This document shows positions 9,706 through 18,525 of a stretch of 64,000 nucleotides of DNA, piece after piece. The stretch comes from Rhodanobacteraceae bacterium ZG21-1 (lineage in GTDB: Bacteria > Pseudomonadota > Gammaproteobacteria > Xanthomonadales > Rhodanobacteraceae): NCBI GenBank assembly GCA_021390615.1, contig JAJEJU010000021.1, positions 118,088 through 182,087 of the forward strand, given 5' to 3'. Numbering within the stretch: the stretch's first letter is position 1; each line of letters starts with the position of its first letter. A program made the position numbers and the translations under genes. The notes under the pieces were generated by a model. It was given only the letters and a program-made list of their open reading frames with translations, was not told the origin of the DNA and made no database searches.

Positions 9706-10059
9706 CCGACGCGTAGGCTGCGCATTCATGGATGGAGGCGTGTGGTTGCAGGAGGTGTCGAGTGGTGAGGTAGGACGGTTTGGTATCGCAGAAGCCATCA
9801 TTCGCCAACATTCACCCATCAACAAAGTTCGATTCGAGGTGCGGTGGGCGCGCCAACTTTCCCCGCAAAACTTTTCTCTACGTTTTTTGCAGACCCTTGA
9901 AACCCTGCGCCACCGCGGGGTTTGCGCGTTTCAGGGTTGGACCGGGAATTTTGCCGAGGGCGCAAATTCGGCCCGTTTTCCTCTCTCTCCTCGCCAATTT
10001 TCTCCGTCAGGTTGGTCCAATACCAATGTGAGCTTATTTGGGGTCTTGCGAATCAACGG

Positions 10060-10220
10060 TGTTGATTTCTGCAGAAAATTGAGCCGGGCTTTTCGTCGAG
10101 AAGTGAACCATCAGCAGAAGTGCAACTCAGCTGGGTGACGAGTGTGGAGTAGCAGAGGATGGCTCAAATTTAGACGAAAATTCCCGGCTGTAGTGGTTCA
10201 GCTTTGGATGGAACTCAACA
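10060..10220 (+). repeat. MITE-like element, copy 1 (161 bp)
   Basis: Begins TGTTGATTTCTGCAGAAAA and ends GGATGGAACTCAACA. The two ends are imperfect inverted repeats of about 26 bp (TGTTGA-TTC-AAAA-TGAGCC in common). A second, inner pair of related motifs lies about 30 bp in from each end. It has no coding capacity. No target-site duplication is obvious. Confidence 0.8.
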
Positions 10221-10428
10221 GGTCCAGTTCAAATGCGCGGTCTGCCGACGATTGCCTTGCTATGCCCTGAGCAGGGTTTGCTTTGGAAAGGCCTTGTTTC
10301 GGTGATGACGGTGGGTTGGGCATAGCTCGTTCCAGTGAGAGAACCAATGCAAGAAGCGCTTATAGAAGCAGAGCTTCGCAATCTGTATAACAGGAAATTT
10401 ACGAGGGGTGCCGCATTGAAATCCCACT

Positions 10429-10588
10429 TGTTGATTTCTGTAGAAAATTGAGCCGGGCTTTTCATCGAAAAATGAACCATCAGCTGAGGTGCAATTTAGC
10501 CCAGGTGACGAGCGGGCGCGCCAAAGGATGCTCAAATTTCGATGGAAATTCCGATCTGTAATGGCTCAGTTTTGGATGGAACTCAACA
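10429..10588 (+). repeat. MITE-like element, copy 2 (160 bp)
   Basis: Same orientation and structure as the copy 370 bp upstream: TGTTGATTTCTGTAGAAAA at the left, then GAGCCGGGCTTTTC, the inner inverted GGCTCAAATTTCGATGGAAA-type motif and the terminal GGATGGAACTCAACA. The middle part (CAGCTGAGGTGCAATTTAGC) is conserved with other copies, so conservation is not limited to the ends. Confidence 0.82.
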
Positions 10589-11141
10589 GGCTGGCAATAG
10601 GGTCGTTGCCCATTGTGGCCGTAGTCGGATTGTTCGGGTCTTGTCCGAGCGTCGAATCAAGAGGGCTGGTCAATGCACTCGTGCTACTGTCCGCACGTCG
10701 GTAGCCATCGGAACGCCGCCGAAAGTATCAAAAAAGTGGGCTCACAGGGGCTTTCTCTTATCGTGAGACTCGTGCGCCGTAGCTTCCGCGCCATGCCCGA
10801 CGAAACCCCTCAGCTGATCGCCAACCTTTGGGCGATGCTCATCTACTCTGCCTGCCCCGCGTGTGGGGCTAACGCGAAGAACCTAGCTGACGCCATCCGT
10901 ACGCGCCGCCGCTCGATTGTGCGTGGTGCCGTGAAAGGCAGTGGCTGACGGCAGAGGTACGCCGCAGAGTGGCGAGGCAGTCCACGCGTCGTTGAAAAGA
11001 GTGGCCCGGGTCATCGGCGGATCGAGAACACTGCAGGTGGTCGTCGAGGCGCCTGACTCGCCAGGCGAGACCATACTCCCACCGTTGATCGCCGGTGCCA
11101 ATAGGCGCACCCCGGGAAATTTTATGGGAATTTACCTACGC

Positions 11142-11753
11142 TTATTTCTTCGACTTAACCGTGGAATCTAGTAGCACGTACTCGCCCTTGCTGCCCCAAC
11201 GCTGTGACTTCTCGTCGAGTTTGATGCACGGCTGGCCGCCGCACGAGGTGACGCCGGTTCGCGCATAGGCTTCCGCTGTGTCGACATCGATCTGAGCTGC
11301 CGCGATACGCGCATGCAGATCGTTGTAGGACTGCCACTGAAGCCATAGCACGATGCCGCCGCCGACGACGAGCAGAAGCACCGCGCCAAGTACGGCGGCG
11401 TAAGCCGTCCATATCCGATGCCGCGCATGCGCTGTGGTCGCATTCAGCGTCTCAACGATGGCTCGACTAGCCTCGTCAAGCTTCGCTGTCGTCGCGCTTA
11501 CAGCCTGCCCGAATTTGGCTGTGCCCTGGGTAAGGGCAGAGTCCATGCCTTGCTGCACCAACTGAGCTATTTGCTGGCCAGAGCCCTGAACTAGCTGACT
11601 GACATCATGACGGACCATATTTACGGTCTGCCCTAGCACCTGCCCTGCCTGTTCTTGCGCTTGCATGGCGGCCTGAGAGCGTCGTTCTAGCGCATCGGTC
11701 AGTAGCGCAAGTTTTTTTGCTGTATCGATCAGTGCCGACGTCTCGGTATCCAT
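11142..11753 (-). CDS. Coiled-coil single-TM protein with C-terminal CGGQ-C motif (unknown)
   Basis: A 203-aa protein. Residues 1-110 are predicted helical and Gln/Ala-rich (coiled coil). One strong membrane segment follows (WTAYAAVLGAVLLLVVGGGI, about 115-137). A C-terminal domain carries T-S-C-G-G-Q-P-C-I-K-L-D and ends G-E-Y-V-L-L-D. The same architecture and C-G-G-Q-x-C-x-x-x-D...G-x-Y-V-L signature occur in the 28404-28895 protein, also next to an effector-like gene. The two cysteines may form a disulphide in the periplasm. No function is known to me. It is divergent from the calpain-like gene. Confidence 0.72.
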   Translation of the reverse strand: MDTETSALIDTAKKLALLTDALERRSQAAMQAQEQAGQVLGQTVNMVRHDVSQLVQGSGQQIAQLVQQGMDSALTQGTAKFGQAVSATTAKLDEASRAIVETLNATTAHARHRIWTAYAAVLGAVLLLVVGGGIVLWLQWQSYNDLHARIAAAQIDVDTAEAYARTGVTSCGGQPCIKLDEKSQRWGSKGEYVLLDSTVKSKK

Positions 11754-11869
11754 GCGTCCTCCTTGCGCGGTCGTTTCCGTACCAAACTCACCTAATCCGC
11801 CGTTATTGTCCAGCCCCGCTTGGGTGCGGTAGATTCGGCAGCAACGCCTACACGGCTAGGAGAGCACGG

Positions 11870-13045
11870 ATGAGCGATCCCACCCAGAACCCACCCCCGG
11901 GTCCGGTCTACACTGACAAAGATTTGTATGGCCCCAGCGGCAAGCCGCAATCAGCGGACATAGCGCAAGGACAGCTTGGCGATTGCTATTTCGTCGCACC
12001 TTTGGGGGCTATGGCCGGGCAGCAGCCAGAGCGCATCCAGAACGCCATCAGCTACAACGCCGATAAGGGCACGTTTAACGTCACCTTCTATCAGGAGACG
12101 CATTCTGGCCCACTCGGTATGCACACTGAGTCGAAGCCCGTGCAGATCGAGGTGAACCAAGCCGATATCAAAGCAGACGCGAAGGATGGCGTAGACGGCC
12201 TCCAAACGAAGTTTCACGGTGCCAACGCACCGCTTTGGCCGTCTGTAATGGAGACTGCTTTCGCAAAGATGGCCGAACAAAAAGGTGAAAACATTAGCGA
12301 TGGTTTGCATCGTATCGGCGGCGGAAAAGGAGGCCATGCAACCGACACTATTTACGCCCTGACTGGACAGCGCGACGAAACGGTGGCCGCGGATAAATTC
12401 GCGTCGATGGGCATGGACAAGGCTTACGCCGAACTTGATAAAGCTATCAAGGACGGCCGGCCGATGCTGCTAAACACCAACCCAATGAAAGACATGCCGA
12501 ACGATGGTCTGATTAAGGGCATCTGGGACGAAAAGCATCCTGAAAATAACAGCGGGCATGCTTACATGCTTGAGGGCGTCTCGAAAGACAAAGACGGCAA
12601 TGTGATGCTCTCGCTGCGTAACCCGTGGGGCAATAATGACTTCAAGGATCAAGGCGTAACTGACAAAAATGCGGAAGTTACAGTCAATTTGCAAGACATT
12701 ATAAAAAGCGGACATCTGCAGAGCATTGATATCGGCCCAGAAGTTTCGAAACAGCAAGAAAAAACCAACCAACAAGATCCATCGAAGCAGCCGGAAGGTC
12801 AGAAAACACAAACCTCGACTGGCGACCAGCACCTGGACAACTTGTTAGCGGCCATGCATGACCCCGTCGCGTTCAAGCAAGCGATGACGGATCTGACCAA
12901 TTCGCCGTATGGTCAGGAATTTCGCGCTCAGGGTCAGGCGCAACACCAAGAGATTCAGAACCAACAGGCCCAGGCTCAGGCACAAGCTACCCAGCAAAAA
13001 GCGCAGCCGCAGCAGACTGGGCCAGTTATGGTGCTGACGCACTAA
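11870..13045 (+). CDS. Calpain-like cysteine protease, probable secreted antibacterial effector
   Basis: A 391-aa protein with a calpain (C2) catalytic domain. The nucleophile Cys39 is in QGQLGDCYF, the block LWPSVMETAFAKM is typical of calpain subdomain I, His230 is in NNSGHAYML and Asn251 in LRNPWGNND, so the whole Cys-His-Asn triad is present. There is no signal peptide. The last 50 residues are Gln-rich (QQAQAQAQATQQ... then GPVMV), which resembles the Gln-rich ends of Xanthomonadales T4SS effectors, although I do not see a clear XVIPCD core. Start ATG 11870 has AGGAGAG upstream. A secreted small protein follows 20 bp downstream, fitting effector-immunity order. Toxic function is inferred. 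Confidence 0.8.
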   Translation: MSDPTQNPPPGPVYTDKDLYGPSGKPQSADIAQGQLGDCYFVAPLGAMAGQQPERIQNAISYNADKGTFNVTFYQETHSGPLGMHTESKPVQIEVNQADIKADAKDGVDGLQTKFHGANAPLWPSVMETAFAKMAEQKGENISDGLHRIGGGKGGHATDTIYALTGQRDETVAADKFASMGMDKAYAELDKAIKDGRPMLLNTNPMKDMPNDGLIKGIWDEKHPENNSGHAYMLEGVSKDKDGNVMLSLRNPWGNNDFKDQGVTDKNAEVTVNLQDIIKSGHLQSIDIGPEVSKQQEKTNQQDPSKQPEGQKTQTSTGDQHLDNLLAAMHDPVAFKQAMTDLTNSPYGQEFRAQGQAQHQEIQNQQAQAQAQATQQKAQPQQTGPVMVLTH

Positions 13046-13065
13046 TTCAGATAGGAAAAGCAGCG

Positions 13066-13542
13066 ATGAAAGGACGTCAACGCATGAGGCATCTGCTCGT
13101 TGCGCTCACTCTAATGCTGTGCACGGTCGGCATCGTCTCTGCTAAGGATACTCGCATGTTAATCGATCAGGTTCCGCCTGCCGCTGGGGTGTTTTCACCG
13201 CAAACGGCTATTGGCCCGGACAAATACCCGGATCAGCAAGCAGCATTCAAGCAGGCGGTAGAGAAGGCGCTTAATGGGAAGTACCAGGTTATAGCGCAGC
13301 ATATCTACATCTACCCCAGCGATAAATCGCCCTCGTGGGCTCCCCTCCGAATGTATATCGCCGATTACATGGGGAGCCATTTGAATGGCGTAAGCTACTA
13401 CAACAACATAGGTTACGCGGAAAACATCGGCGTAGAGATATGGAAGGTCGGGACGTTCAGACCAAAATATTTTGCACTATCGATGACCCCATGCCCGGAC
13501 GGCAACTCCTTAGTCGGCTATTTCGAGGTTGAGAAGCAGTAA
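13066..13542 (+). CDS. Small secreted protein, candidate immunity protein for the calpain-like effector
   Basis: A 158-aa protein (152 aa if ATG 13084, which has AAAGGA upstream, is used). A signal peptide ends near VSA-KDT, so the mature protein is periplasmic. The mature part has no domain I recognise. The stop of the protease gene is only 20 bp upstream, so the two are co-transcribed. In Xanthomonadales killing systems, immunity proteins are typically exported and encoded beside their effector; that context is the basis for the proposal. A MITE-like repeat begins 12 bp after its stop. Confidence 0.62.
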   Translation: MKGRQRMRHLLVALTLMLCTVGIVSAKDTRMLIDQVPPAAGVFSPQTAIGPDKYPDQQAAFKQAVEKALNGKYQVIAQHIYIYPSDKSPSWAPLRMYIADYMGSHLNGVSYYNNIGYAENIGVEIWKVGTFRPKYFALSMTPCPDGNSLVGYFEVEKQ

Positions 13543-13553
13543 AGGGCGGCGTG

Positions 13554-13712
13554 TGTTGATTCTGCAGAAAATTGAGCCGGGCTTTTCGTCGAAAAATGAG
13601 CCGCCAGCTGAGGTGCAATTTAGCCCAGGTGACGAGCGGGAGCGCACCAAAGAATGGGTTAAATTTTGACGGAAATTTCTTTCTGAAGTAGCTCGTCTTG
13701 GATGAAAATTCA
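13554..13712 (+). repeat. MITE-like element, copy 3 (about 159 bp)
   Basis: Starts TGTTGATTCTGCAGAAAAT, with the conserved CCGGGCTTTTCGTCGAAAAATGAGCC and CAGCTGAGGTGCAATTTAGC blocks at family positions. The right end is decayed (CTTGGATGAAAATTCATA). It begins 12 bp after the stop of the putative immunity gene. Confidence 0.75.
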
Positions 13713-13837
13713 TACCTGCGCCATGGATTCGACGTCTGCTAACGCGCTCTGCGTGAGCGAACTACGGCTGTCGAAACCCTGTACGTTCCGAATCGTCTGG
13801 CGCAGTGATAGATGCACATAGGACAAGATCGAAGGCT

Positions 13838-14500
13838 ATGAGTAAGAAAAGCGAGGAAAGGAAGGCCTGGCGAAAGAGTGTGTTGGAGGCAAACGCGTTG
13901 AAGCGGGCAGAGGAGGCCTCTCTGGCCTCCCCAAAGCTACCGTGTCCACCAAGCGTGAAGTGGCTAGCCCGCAGCGAACGCCAGCGCTTGCTTATAGCGC
14001 TGCTGGTTGGTGGCGGCATTCAATACGGATCGTTGAAGCTGTTGGCTTGGCTTGCCAATGCGCTGGGTATCATCACCTACGTCCAATATTCTTCTTCCGT
14101 GACGGAGACGCATTTGGTGGGAAAGAGTTGGTATTCATCTACCTTTACAGGGGGCTACACCGACAGCTGGCATGTCCTCCTCGTATTTTCGGCCGCGATA
14201 GCTTATTGGCTTGGTCGCTCTGTGTTTCACGGAAACCTGCGGGCCTCTTTCAACCGCCGATCACTCTGGCTGATGGGCGGCTGGACACTTGCGACCGCCT
14301 TGATTGTCGGCGAATTGCAGCTGCTGTTAGAAGCCTTGGTTCGGCATCGCTGGCTGAGATCACTTAACTCGACGATTTTTGGCATCTTGGTTCTCTTCGC
14401 CATTGGCGTGTCAGCCAACATATTTTCGATGTTTTGGTCACTCCTGATGCGTCTACGCGGTGTGCCCCGCGTAGACGCTTTTTCAGATCCCGACAGCTGA
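13838..14500 (+). CDS. Multi-pass membrane protein, unknown
   Basis: A protein of about 220 aa with a basic N-terminus (MSKKSEERKAWRKS), then about four membrane segments (around LLIALLVGGGIQYGSLKLLAWL, the DSWHVLLVFSAAIAYWLG region, WLMGGWTLATALIVGEL and STIFGILVLFAIGVSANIF). A GTG at 13805 would extend it by 11 codons. No family is recognised. It lies between two MITE-like copies and has no same-strand partner closer than 168 bp, so an operon is not supported. Confidence 0.6.
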   Translation: MSKKSEERKAWRKSVLEANALKRAEEASLASPKLPCPPSVKWLARSERQRLLIALLVGGGIQYGSLKLLAWLANALGIITYVQYSSSVTETHLVGKSWYSSTFTGGYTDSWHVLLVFSAAIAYWLGRSVFHGNLRASFNRRSLWLMGGWTLATALIVGELQLLLEALVRHRWLRSLNSTIFGILVLFAIGVSANIFSMFWSLLMRLRGVPRVDAFSDPDS

Positions 14501-14668
14501 TGGTCCTCCTGGTGGTCGGTAGCCATCACGAGTTGGTCAGCTCCTCCACCTTGAAGTGTCCTGAGAATCAAGCGCCTGGAACCCGTGCTGGTGACGGTCG
14601 TCCTGCCTGGCGCGGCGTCCTCAGGCATGTTGCATTCGCTTTCTTGTCCTGTTGCTGAAGGTCTTCGC

Positions 14669-15679
14669 ATGCCCAAAATCTCACAACATTTCCCGCGGAC
14701 CATGGTCATCGCTGCGGCCACGTTGTTGCTGGTCGGCTGCATTCCTCCATTTATATGGCCGCATGTCGAGACGCAAAGGAGTGACGTGGGCTATATCTTG
14801 CCGGTGTCCGGGGCTGAACCATGGCTACACTTGGACAATGGTCTGGATTTCTATGCTTGGCAGGATTGCTATGGGTATGTATCACATCGTGATCCGTGTG
14901 AGGGCCCTAGCTTGACAGCGGTCCCTGCGGGCACAGCGCCCGATTGGATGCATTTGTTACGTTGGTATAGTCCGACCACCGCTGCATCGGACAGCCGCGT
15001 GGAAATCGTGCGGCCGCTGTCCGCCTATGCGGGCACCACTGACCGCCTGCTGGGCCTCTTTCGTCGTTATGAGGGCTCGCCTGCCAAGGACGACGACATC
15101 CGGCTCGTGCGTCCGGCTAGTGAGGATCGCTACGATCAAAGAGCCTTGGGTGCCGCACCGTTTACCGAAAGATCCATAAACATTTGGCACGATATGTCAG
15201 CCTCGGGCGCGGAAGTCGGCGAAATTCAGCTAGTCGTCTACGACGACCAGCACGTGTGGATATTCGCCAGTTCGGTAGACAAGCAAGGCGCGACTGACCT
15301 TTACGTTCCAGAGAAGCTGTTTCACTTTAAAGGCGACATCCGTGCGTTGATGAGCCAGCCGATGCTTCTCTATTATGACGACGACGTCTCGCAAGGCAAT
15401 GCACGCCGCGTGGTTGCTAATGAGATGGATGCGTCACGCGGCCATCGCATTCCGTTCAAACAGATGCCTCTGCCCAACGAGTTCTTCGAAGTTGACCCGG
15501 TAGCCTTCCGGCGGCCTGTGAGGCGTGATCAGCTACCAACCGTGTTATGTCATTACAGTGAATCCGAGTTTCATGCATCGATGCTTGACGACTACCAGCG
15601 TCGGGCCCCAGAGCTGAAAAGTTGTAAGCCTTTTAGTGAGGACGCACTGCATGACATCGAGCGGCATCGCAAAACTTGA
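14669..15679 (+). CDS. Lipoprotein of unknown function
   Basis: A 336-aa protein with a lipoprotein signal: the hydrophobic run ends L-V-G-C, so the mature N-terminal Cys would be lipidated. ATG 14669 has GAAGG 8 nt upstream; the longer frame from 14585 would bury the signal. The mature protein is acidic and aromatic-rich with several W/Y-containing strands (WLHLDNGLDFYAW, HVWIFASS). No domain is recognised. A MITE-like copy begins 74 bp downstream. Confidence 0.65.
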   Translation: MPKISQHFPRTMVIAAATLLLVGCIPPFIWPHVETQRSDVGYILPVSGAEPWLHLDNGLDFYAWQDCYGYVSHRDPCEGPSLTAVPAGTAPDWMHLLRWYSPTTAASDSRVEIVRPLSAYAGTTDRLLGLFRRYEGSPAKDDDIRLVRPASEDRYDQRALGAAPFTERSINIWHDMSASGAEVGEIQLVVYDDQHVWIFASSVDKQGATDLYVPEKLFHFKGDIRALMSQPMLLYYDDDVSQGNARRVVANEMDASRGHRIPFKQMPLPNEFFEVDPVAFRRPVRRDQLPTVLCHYSESEFHASMLDDYQRRAPELKSCKPFSEDALHDIERHRKT

Positions 15680-15752
15680 TGCCTTCCAGATGCACTCCTG
15701 ATGTGCCAGCTGATGGCCTCATGAGGTGGCTTCATAGACTGTAAGCGCCGTC

Positions 15753-15913
15753 TGTAGATTTCTGTAGAAAATTGAGCCGGGCTTTTCATCGAAAAATGAA
15801 CCACCAGCTGAGGCGCAATTTAGCCCAGGTGGTGAGCGGGGCGCGCTAGGAGGTGGCTCAAATTTCGACGGAAATTCCCGTCTGTAGTGACTTATTTTTG
15901 TATGTAAATCAAC
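15753..15913 (+). repeat. MITE-like element, copy 4 (161 bp)
   Basis: TGTAGATTTCTGTAGAAAAT at the left, the shared CCGGGCTTTTCATCGAAAAAT and CAGCTGAGGCGCAATTTAGC core, the inner GGCTCAAATTTCGACGGAAA motif and a decayed right end (TATTTTTGTATGTAAATCAAC). Confidence 0.78.
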
Positions 15914-15936
15914 GCCATGGATAATAGTTATAAAAG

Positions 15937-16458
15937 CTAGCGCGTACGATGGAAGTAGTTCGTCTTCATGACGACTGAGCCATTGTCACCTGGATAAATG
16001 GTCGTCTCGGTGAGGTCATGATTATCCGGCCCTACTGAATAGATCCGCGTTGAAACAAGCACGCCCTTCTTCTGCAGTGCCATGATCAAGACGTTGGGTG
16101 CTGGCAGCTCGAACGATGCCGTATCGGCTTCAGGGCTGTTTTTGACTGCAGATGGTGTTCCATTGAGCGCAGACGTGCCAGCGGAATGAACTTCATTGCC
16201 TGGTGCATAAACAATATCGACGCGCATGGCCAGCCTGTTGTTGCCAGCGTCGTCAAACGTAAAATTTACGCTCTTCGGCCGCTGCTCTGGGGGCATGGCC
16301 ATACGCGAGGTGTCCAGTGACCAGGTGCCTAGCAAGGTAGATGTGGCAAGGAATTGTGGGAATGCTGCGGTCGATGGTCCCGATGTGGCCGCAATACCAA
16401 ACGAAGACGCGAATGCGATAACGAACGCCAATGGGAATGCTTTCAACGAACGCTTCAT
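15937..16458 (-). CDS. Secreted protein of unknown function
   Basis: A 173-aa protein with a signal peptide (MKRSLKAFPLAFVIAFASSFGIA, cleavage near IAA-TSG). The mature domain opens G-T-W-S-L-D-T-S-R, a pattern common in small beta-sandwich or lipocalin-like periplasmic proteins (G-x-W-x-L-D...), and is strand-rich. I cannot assign a family. It stands alone between a MITE-like copy and an IS3 remnant. Confidence 0.58.
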   Translation of the reverse strand: MKRSLKAFPLAFVIAFASSFGIAATSGPSTAAFPQFLATSTLLGTWSLDTSRMAMPPEQRPKSVNFTFDDAGNNRLAMRVDIVYAPGNEVHSAGTSALNGTPSAVKNSPEADTASFELPAPNVLIMALQKKGVLVSTRIYSVGPDNHDLTETTIYPGDNGSVVMKTNYFHRTR

Positions 16459-16730
16459 GCATGCACCTCTTGCGAGATTCGAGTGTCATGATTGGACATC
16501 TTTCCTATCAAGGGTGGCAAGACGTCTGGCCGGCCCATGCAAACAGTTGCTGCCAAGTACCGCAACCCAGCTGATCTGGGGCAGACTTGGACGGGGCGCG
16601 GCAAACGTCCTCGTTGGCTCAATGCGGCACTGAAGGCTGATAAGAAGATCGAAGATCTCGTGGCCTGACGAGACTGGGCTGTCCCGCAGAAGACGACACT
16701 TCCAGCCTGAAGCGTCCGCGTACTTTCGAG

Positions 16731-17080
16731 TCATCTGGAAGTAAGGGTGGTTGATGATGCCATCGCATAGCAGATGGGTGACAGACCGCCGAGAGATCGA
16801 TGCGGTCGACCATAGTTGTAGTGGTGTTGCCAGTCCTCGGTCATGCGTCGGACTTCGGTGAGCGTGGTGAAGACGTAGCGATCCAGCACTTCGGTGCGGA
16901 AGGTTCGGTTGAAGTGTTCGATGTAAGCGTTCTAGGTAGGCTTGCCCGGCTGAATGTGCAGCAGTTCGATGCCATGACGTAGCGTCCATTGCTTGAGCGC
17001 CGCGCCGATGAATTCAAGGCCGCTGTCTAATCGCAGTCGTCGTGGTACACCGCGACGCTCAATGAGCTCATCCAGAACCC
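16731..17080 (-). pseudogene. IS3-family transposase OrfB, C-terminal remnant with in-frame TAG
   Basis: Minus-strand translation gives the end of an IS3-family DDE transposase: R-L-R-L-D-S-G-L-E-F-I (second Asp region), GIELLHIQPGKPT, then N-A-Y-I-E-H-F-N-R-T-F-R (catalytic Glu) and R-P-H-R-S-L-G-G-L-S-P near the C-terminus. A TAG (16932-16934) replaces the Gln that normally follows G-K-P-T. The N-terminal half is missing; sequence stops at the MITE-like copy starting at 17085, so that element probably inserted into or recombined with this relic. Confidence 0.82.
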
Positions 17081-17084
17081 GAAT

Positions 17085-17246
17085 TATTGATTTCTGCAGA
17101 AAATTGAGCCAGGCTTTTCATCGAAAAGTGAACCGCCAGCTGAGCTTCAACTCGGCCCGGGTGACGAGCGTGGAGCGGCAGGGCATGGCTTAAATTTCGA
17201 TGGAAATTCCCGGCTGTAGTGGCTCAGTTTTGGATGGAACTCAACA
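17085..17246 (+). repeat. MITE-like element, copy 5 (162 bp)
   Basis: TATTGATTTCTGCAGAAAAT at the left and a perfect right end GGCTCAGTTTTGGATGGAAC-TCAACA. The core is more divergent (CAGCTGAGCTTCAACTCGGC). It directly abuts the broken edge of the IS3 OrfB remnant. Confidence 0.8.
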
Positions 17247-17264
17247 ATTCCGTCTCACGGGGCG

Positions 17265-17627
17265 TCAAAGCCAGTCATTCGTGATTGCCATGCCTCCCAC
17301 GAACCACGCCCAAGTCAAGCACAGGAGCTCAAGCACCAGAAGCAGGTGAATGAGCTTGGATCCACGGTGCAATACCAACGAAGCAAGCATGGAAGCTACG
17401 GGCAACACAAAGAGCAGCGTGAAAGGCCAGACCAGCGAGTGACTCGATCGACCGGCCGCCCATATAGCAATGGCACCCGAAAACAGAGCCGCTCCCAATA
17501 GGCCATGCACGCTCGACAAAAACCTGATGGTGAGCCGAGTTGATCCGTCGGTGAAATAGTAGACGACACTAATCACTGCCATCACACAGGTCGCTGGCAG
17601 CCAATACCACAACAAATTTGCAGGCAA
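17265..17627 (-). CDS. Small four-TM membrane protein (unknown)
   Basis: A 120-aa protein with four hydrophobic segments and short loops (LPATCVMAVISVVYYF, FLSSVHGLLGAALFSGAIAIW, WPFTLLFVLPVASMLASLVL, LLLVLELLCLTWAWFV). It lies on the minus strand downstream of the bacteriocin-type operon. Small integral-membrane proteins in this position can be immunity proteins, but 1.4 kb and one gene separate it from the precursor, so this is only a possibility. Confidence 0.55.
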   Translation of the reverse strand: MPANLLWYWLPATCVMAVISVVYYFTDGSTRLTIRFLSSVHGLLGAALFSGAIAIWAAGRSSHSLVWPFTLLFVLPVASMLASLVLHRGSKLIHLLLVLELLCLTWAWFVGGMAITNDWL

Positions 17628-17656
17628 AGTTCCTCTCCTTGGATGTAGTGATTAAA

Positions 17657-17705
17657 TGTCCGCTTTGGATTGAAAGCGGACATGTTTGGATTGAAAGCGG
17701 ACATG
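17657..17705. repeat. Hairpin-forming tandem repeat
   Basis: TTTGGATTGAAAGCGGACATG occurs twice back to back. The first copy is preceded by GTCCGCTTT, which pairs perfectly with AAAGCGGAC across a 6-nt GGATTG loop. A related hairpin (TTCCGCTTC...GGAAGCGGAC) lies at about 18889-18910, so the two bracket the 17767-18525 gene. Confidence 0.6.
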
Positions 17706-17766
17706 GCGATCCTGCGGATTCACTCCCTGGGATCACGGTAGGCAAGCACTGCGAATGGCGAAGCGT

Positions 17767-18525
17767 TCACCCAGCTCGTAAAGCATCGATCATGTGCTTC
17801 GGTTTCAAAACCCCGCCAATCCTATGGCCCATCCGCTTTAATTCGGCCAGTGTTGAAGCAATTTCGGCCTCTGTAGGCCTGAGTGGCTTCAGCGTCTTGG
17901 CAGCCCTAGGAGCAATCTTGCGTCCGACGAAGCGTCGAAGGGCTGTGGCAAATGCCCAAATGATCAAGCCCATACCTAGCGCTCCGCCAGTGACGAAAGA
18001 CGCCATGTGATAGTTCTCGGGCAGCCATTCTGTGAGCTGCACCGTAACTAGCATCAACGCGAAAGCGCCCGCGAACGATGCGCCAATGACCCAGTCGATT
18101 GGCGTCGCGCGACATCGCGCCTCGACCATTGGCGACAATACTAGAAACGGCTGCTGTATCAAGGCTCGACGCATTTCCTGAGAGAGGTCATCCGGGGACA
18201 TCCTCAAGGATTCCTCGATCTTCAAACGCTCGCCGTAAACCTCATGGAAGCCAGGGAAGCTACGATCCATAATCTCTGTCACGTGTCCCGGCTTTTTAGA
18301 CATAGCGACATATTGCTTAGGCGCGCCGTGTAGCGCGAGTTCGCAAACCTGGCAGACGCGCTCATAGCCAAGCAATGCGCTGGCACTTGTTGGGATGTAG
18401 TAGATGTGCGAGTAGGTACGCACCTCTCTAAGCAAAAAAGTTTGTGCCTCACGGCACATCGGACAGAAGTCAGCGACGTACCCTACTTTTTTGCGTATGA
18501 CGCGCTTGCCCCACACTATGAACAT
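17767..18525 (-). CDS. Zinc-ribbon protein with two C-terminal membrane segments (unknown)
   Basis: A 252-aa protein. The N-terminal F-C-P-M-C (then Y-E-R-V-C-Q-V-C) gives two CxxC pairs, a zinc-ribbon pattern. A middle soluble part and two membrane segments (WVIGASFAGAFALMLVTVQL and ASFVTGGALGMGLIIWAFA) precede a basic C-terminal tail. ATG 18525 is chosen because AAGGGAAAG lies upstream and the conserved-looking part begins there. It is on the same strand as, and downstream of, the bacteriocin-type genes but 459 bp from the precursor, so co-transcription is uncertain. Confidence 0.6.
   Translation of the reverse strand: MFIVWGKRVIRKKVGYVADFCPMCREAQTFLLREVRTYSHIYYIPTSASALLGYERVCQVCELALHGAPKQYVAMSKKPGHVTEIMDRSFPGFHEVYGERLKIEESLRMSPDDLSQEMRRALIQQPFLVLSPMVEARCRATPIDWVIGASFAGAFALMLVTVQLTEWLPENYHMASFVTGGALGMGLIIWAFATALRRFVGRKIAPRAAKTLKPLRPTEAEIASTLAELKRMGHRIGGVLKPKHMIDALRAG

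Larger units (their letters stand above)
9720..11141. other. Long non-coding stretch rich in repeats
   Basis: About 1.4 kb between the second LysR gene and the next gene holds no ORF I can support. It carries one copy of the ACCCATCAACAAAGTTCGAT repeat head (about 9800-9850), two MITE-like elements (listed separately), and an unassigned GC-richer part at 10600-11100 with no recognisable protein in any frame. Confidence 0.6.

Noticed and set aside
10229..10535. Minus-strand frames inside MITE-like copies starting MVHFSMKSPAQF
   Set aside because: They recur because the repeat recurs; they are short, end at differing positions and have no ribosome site.
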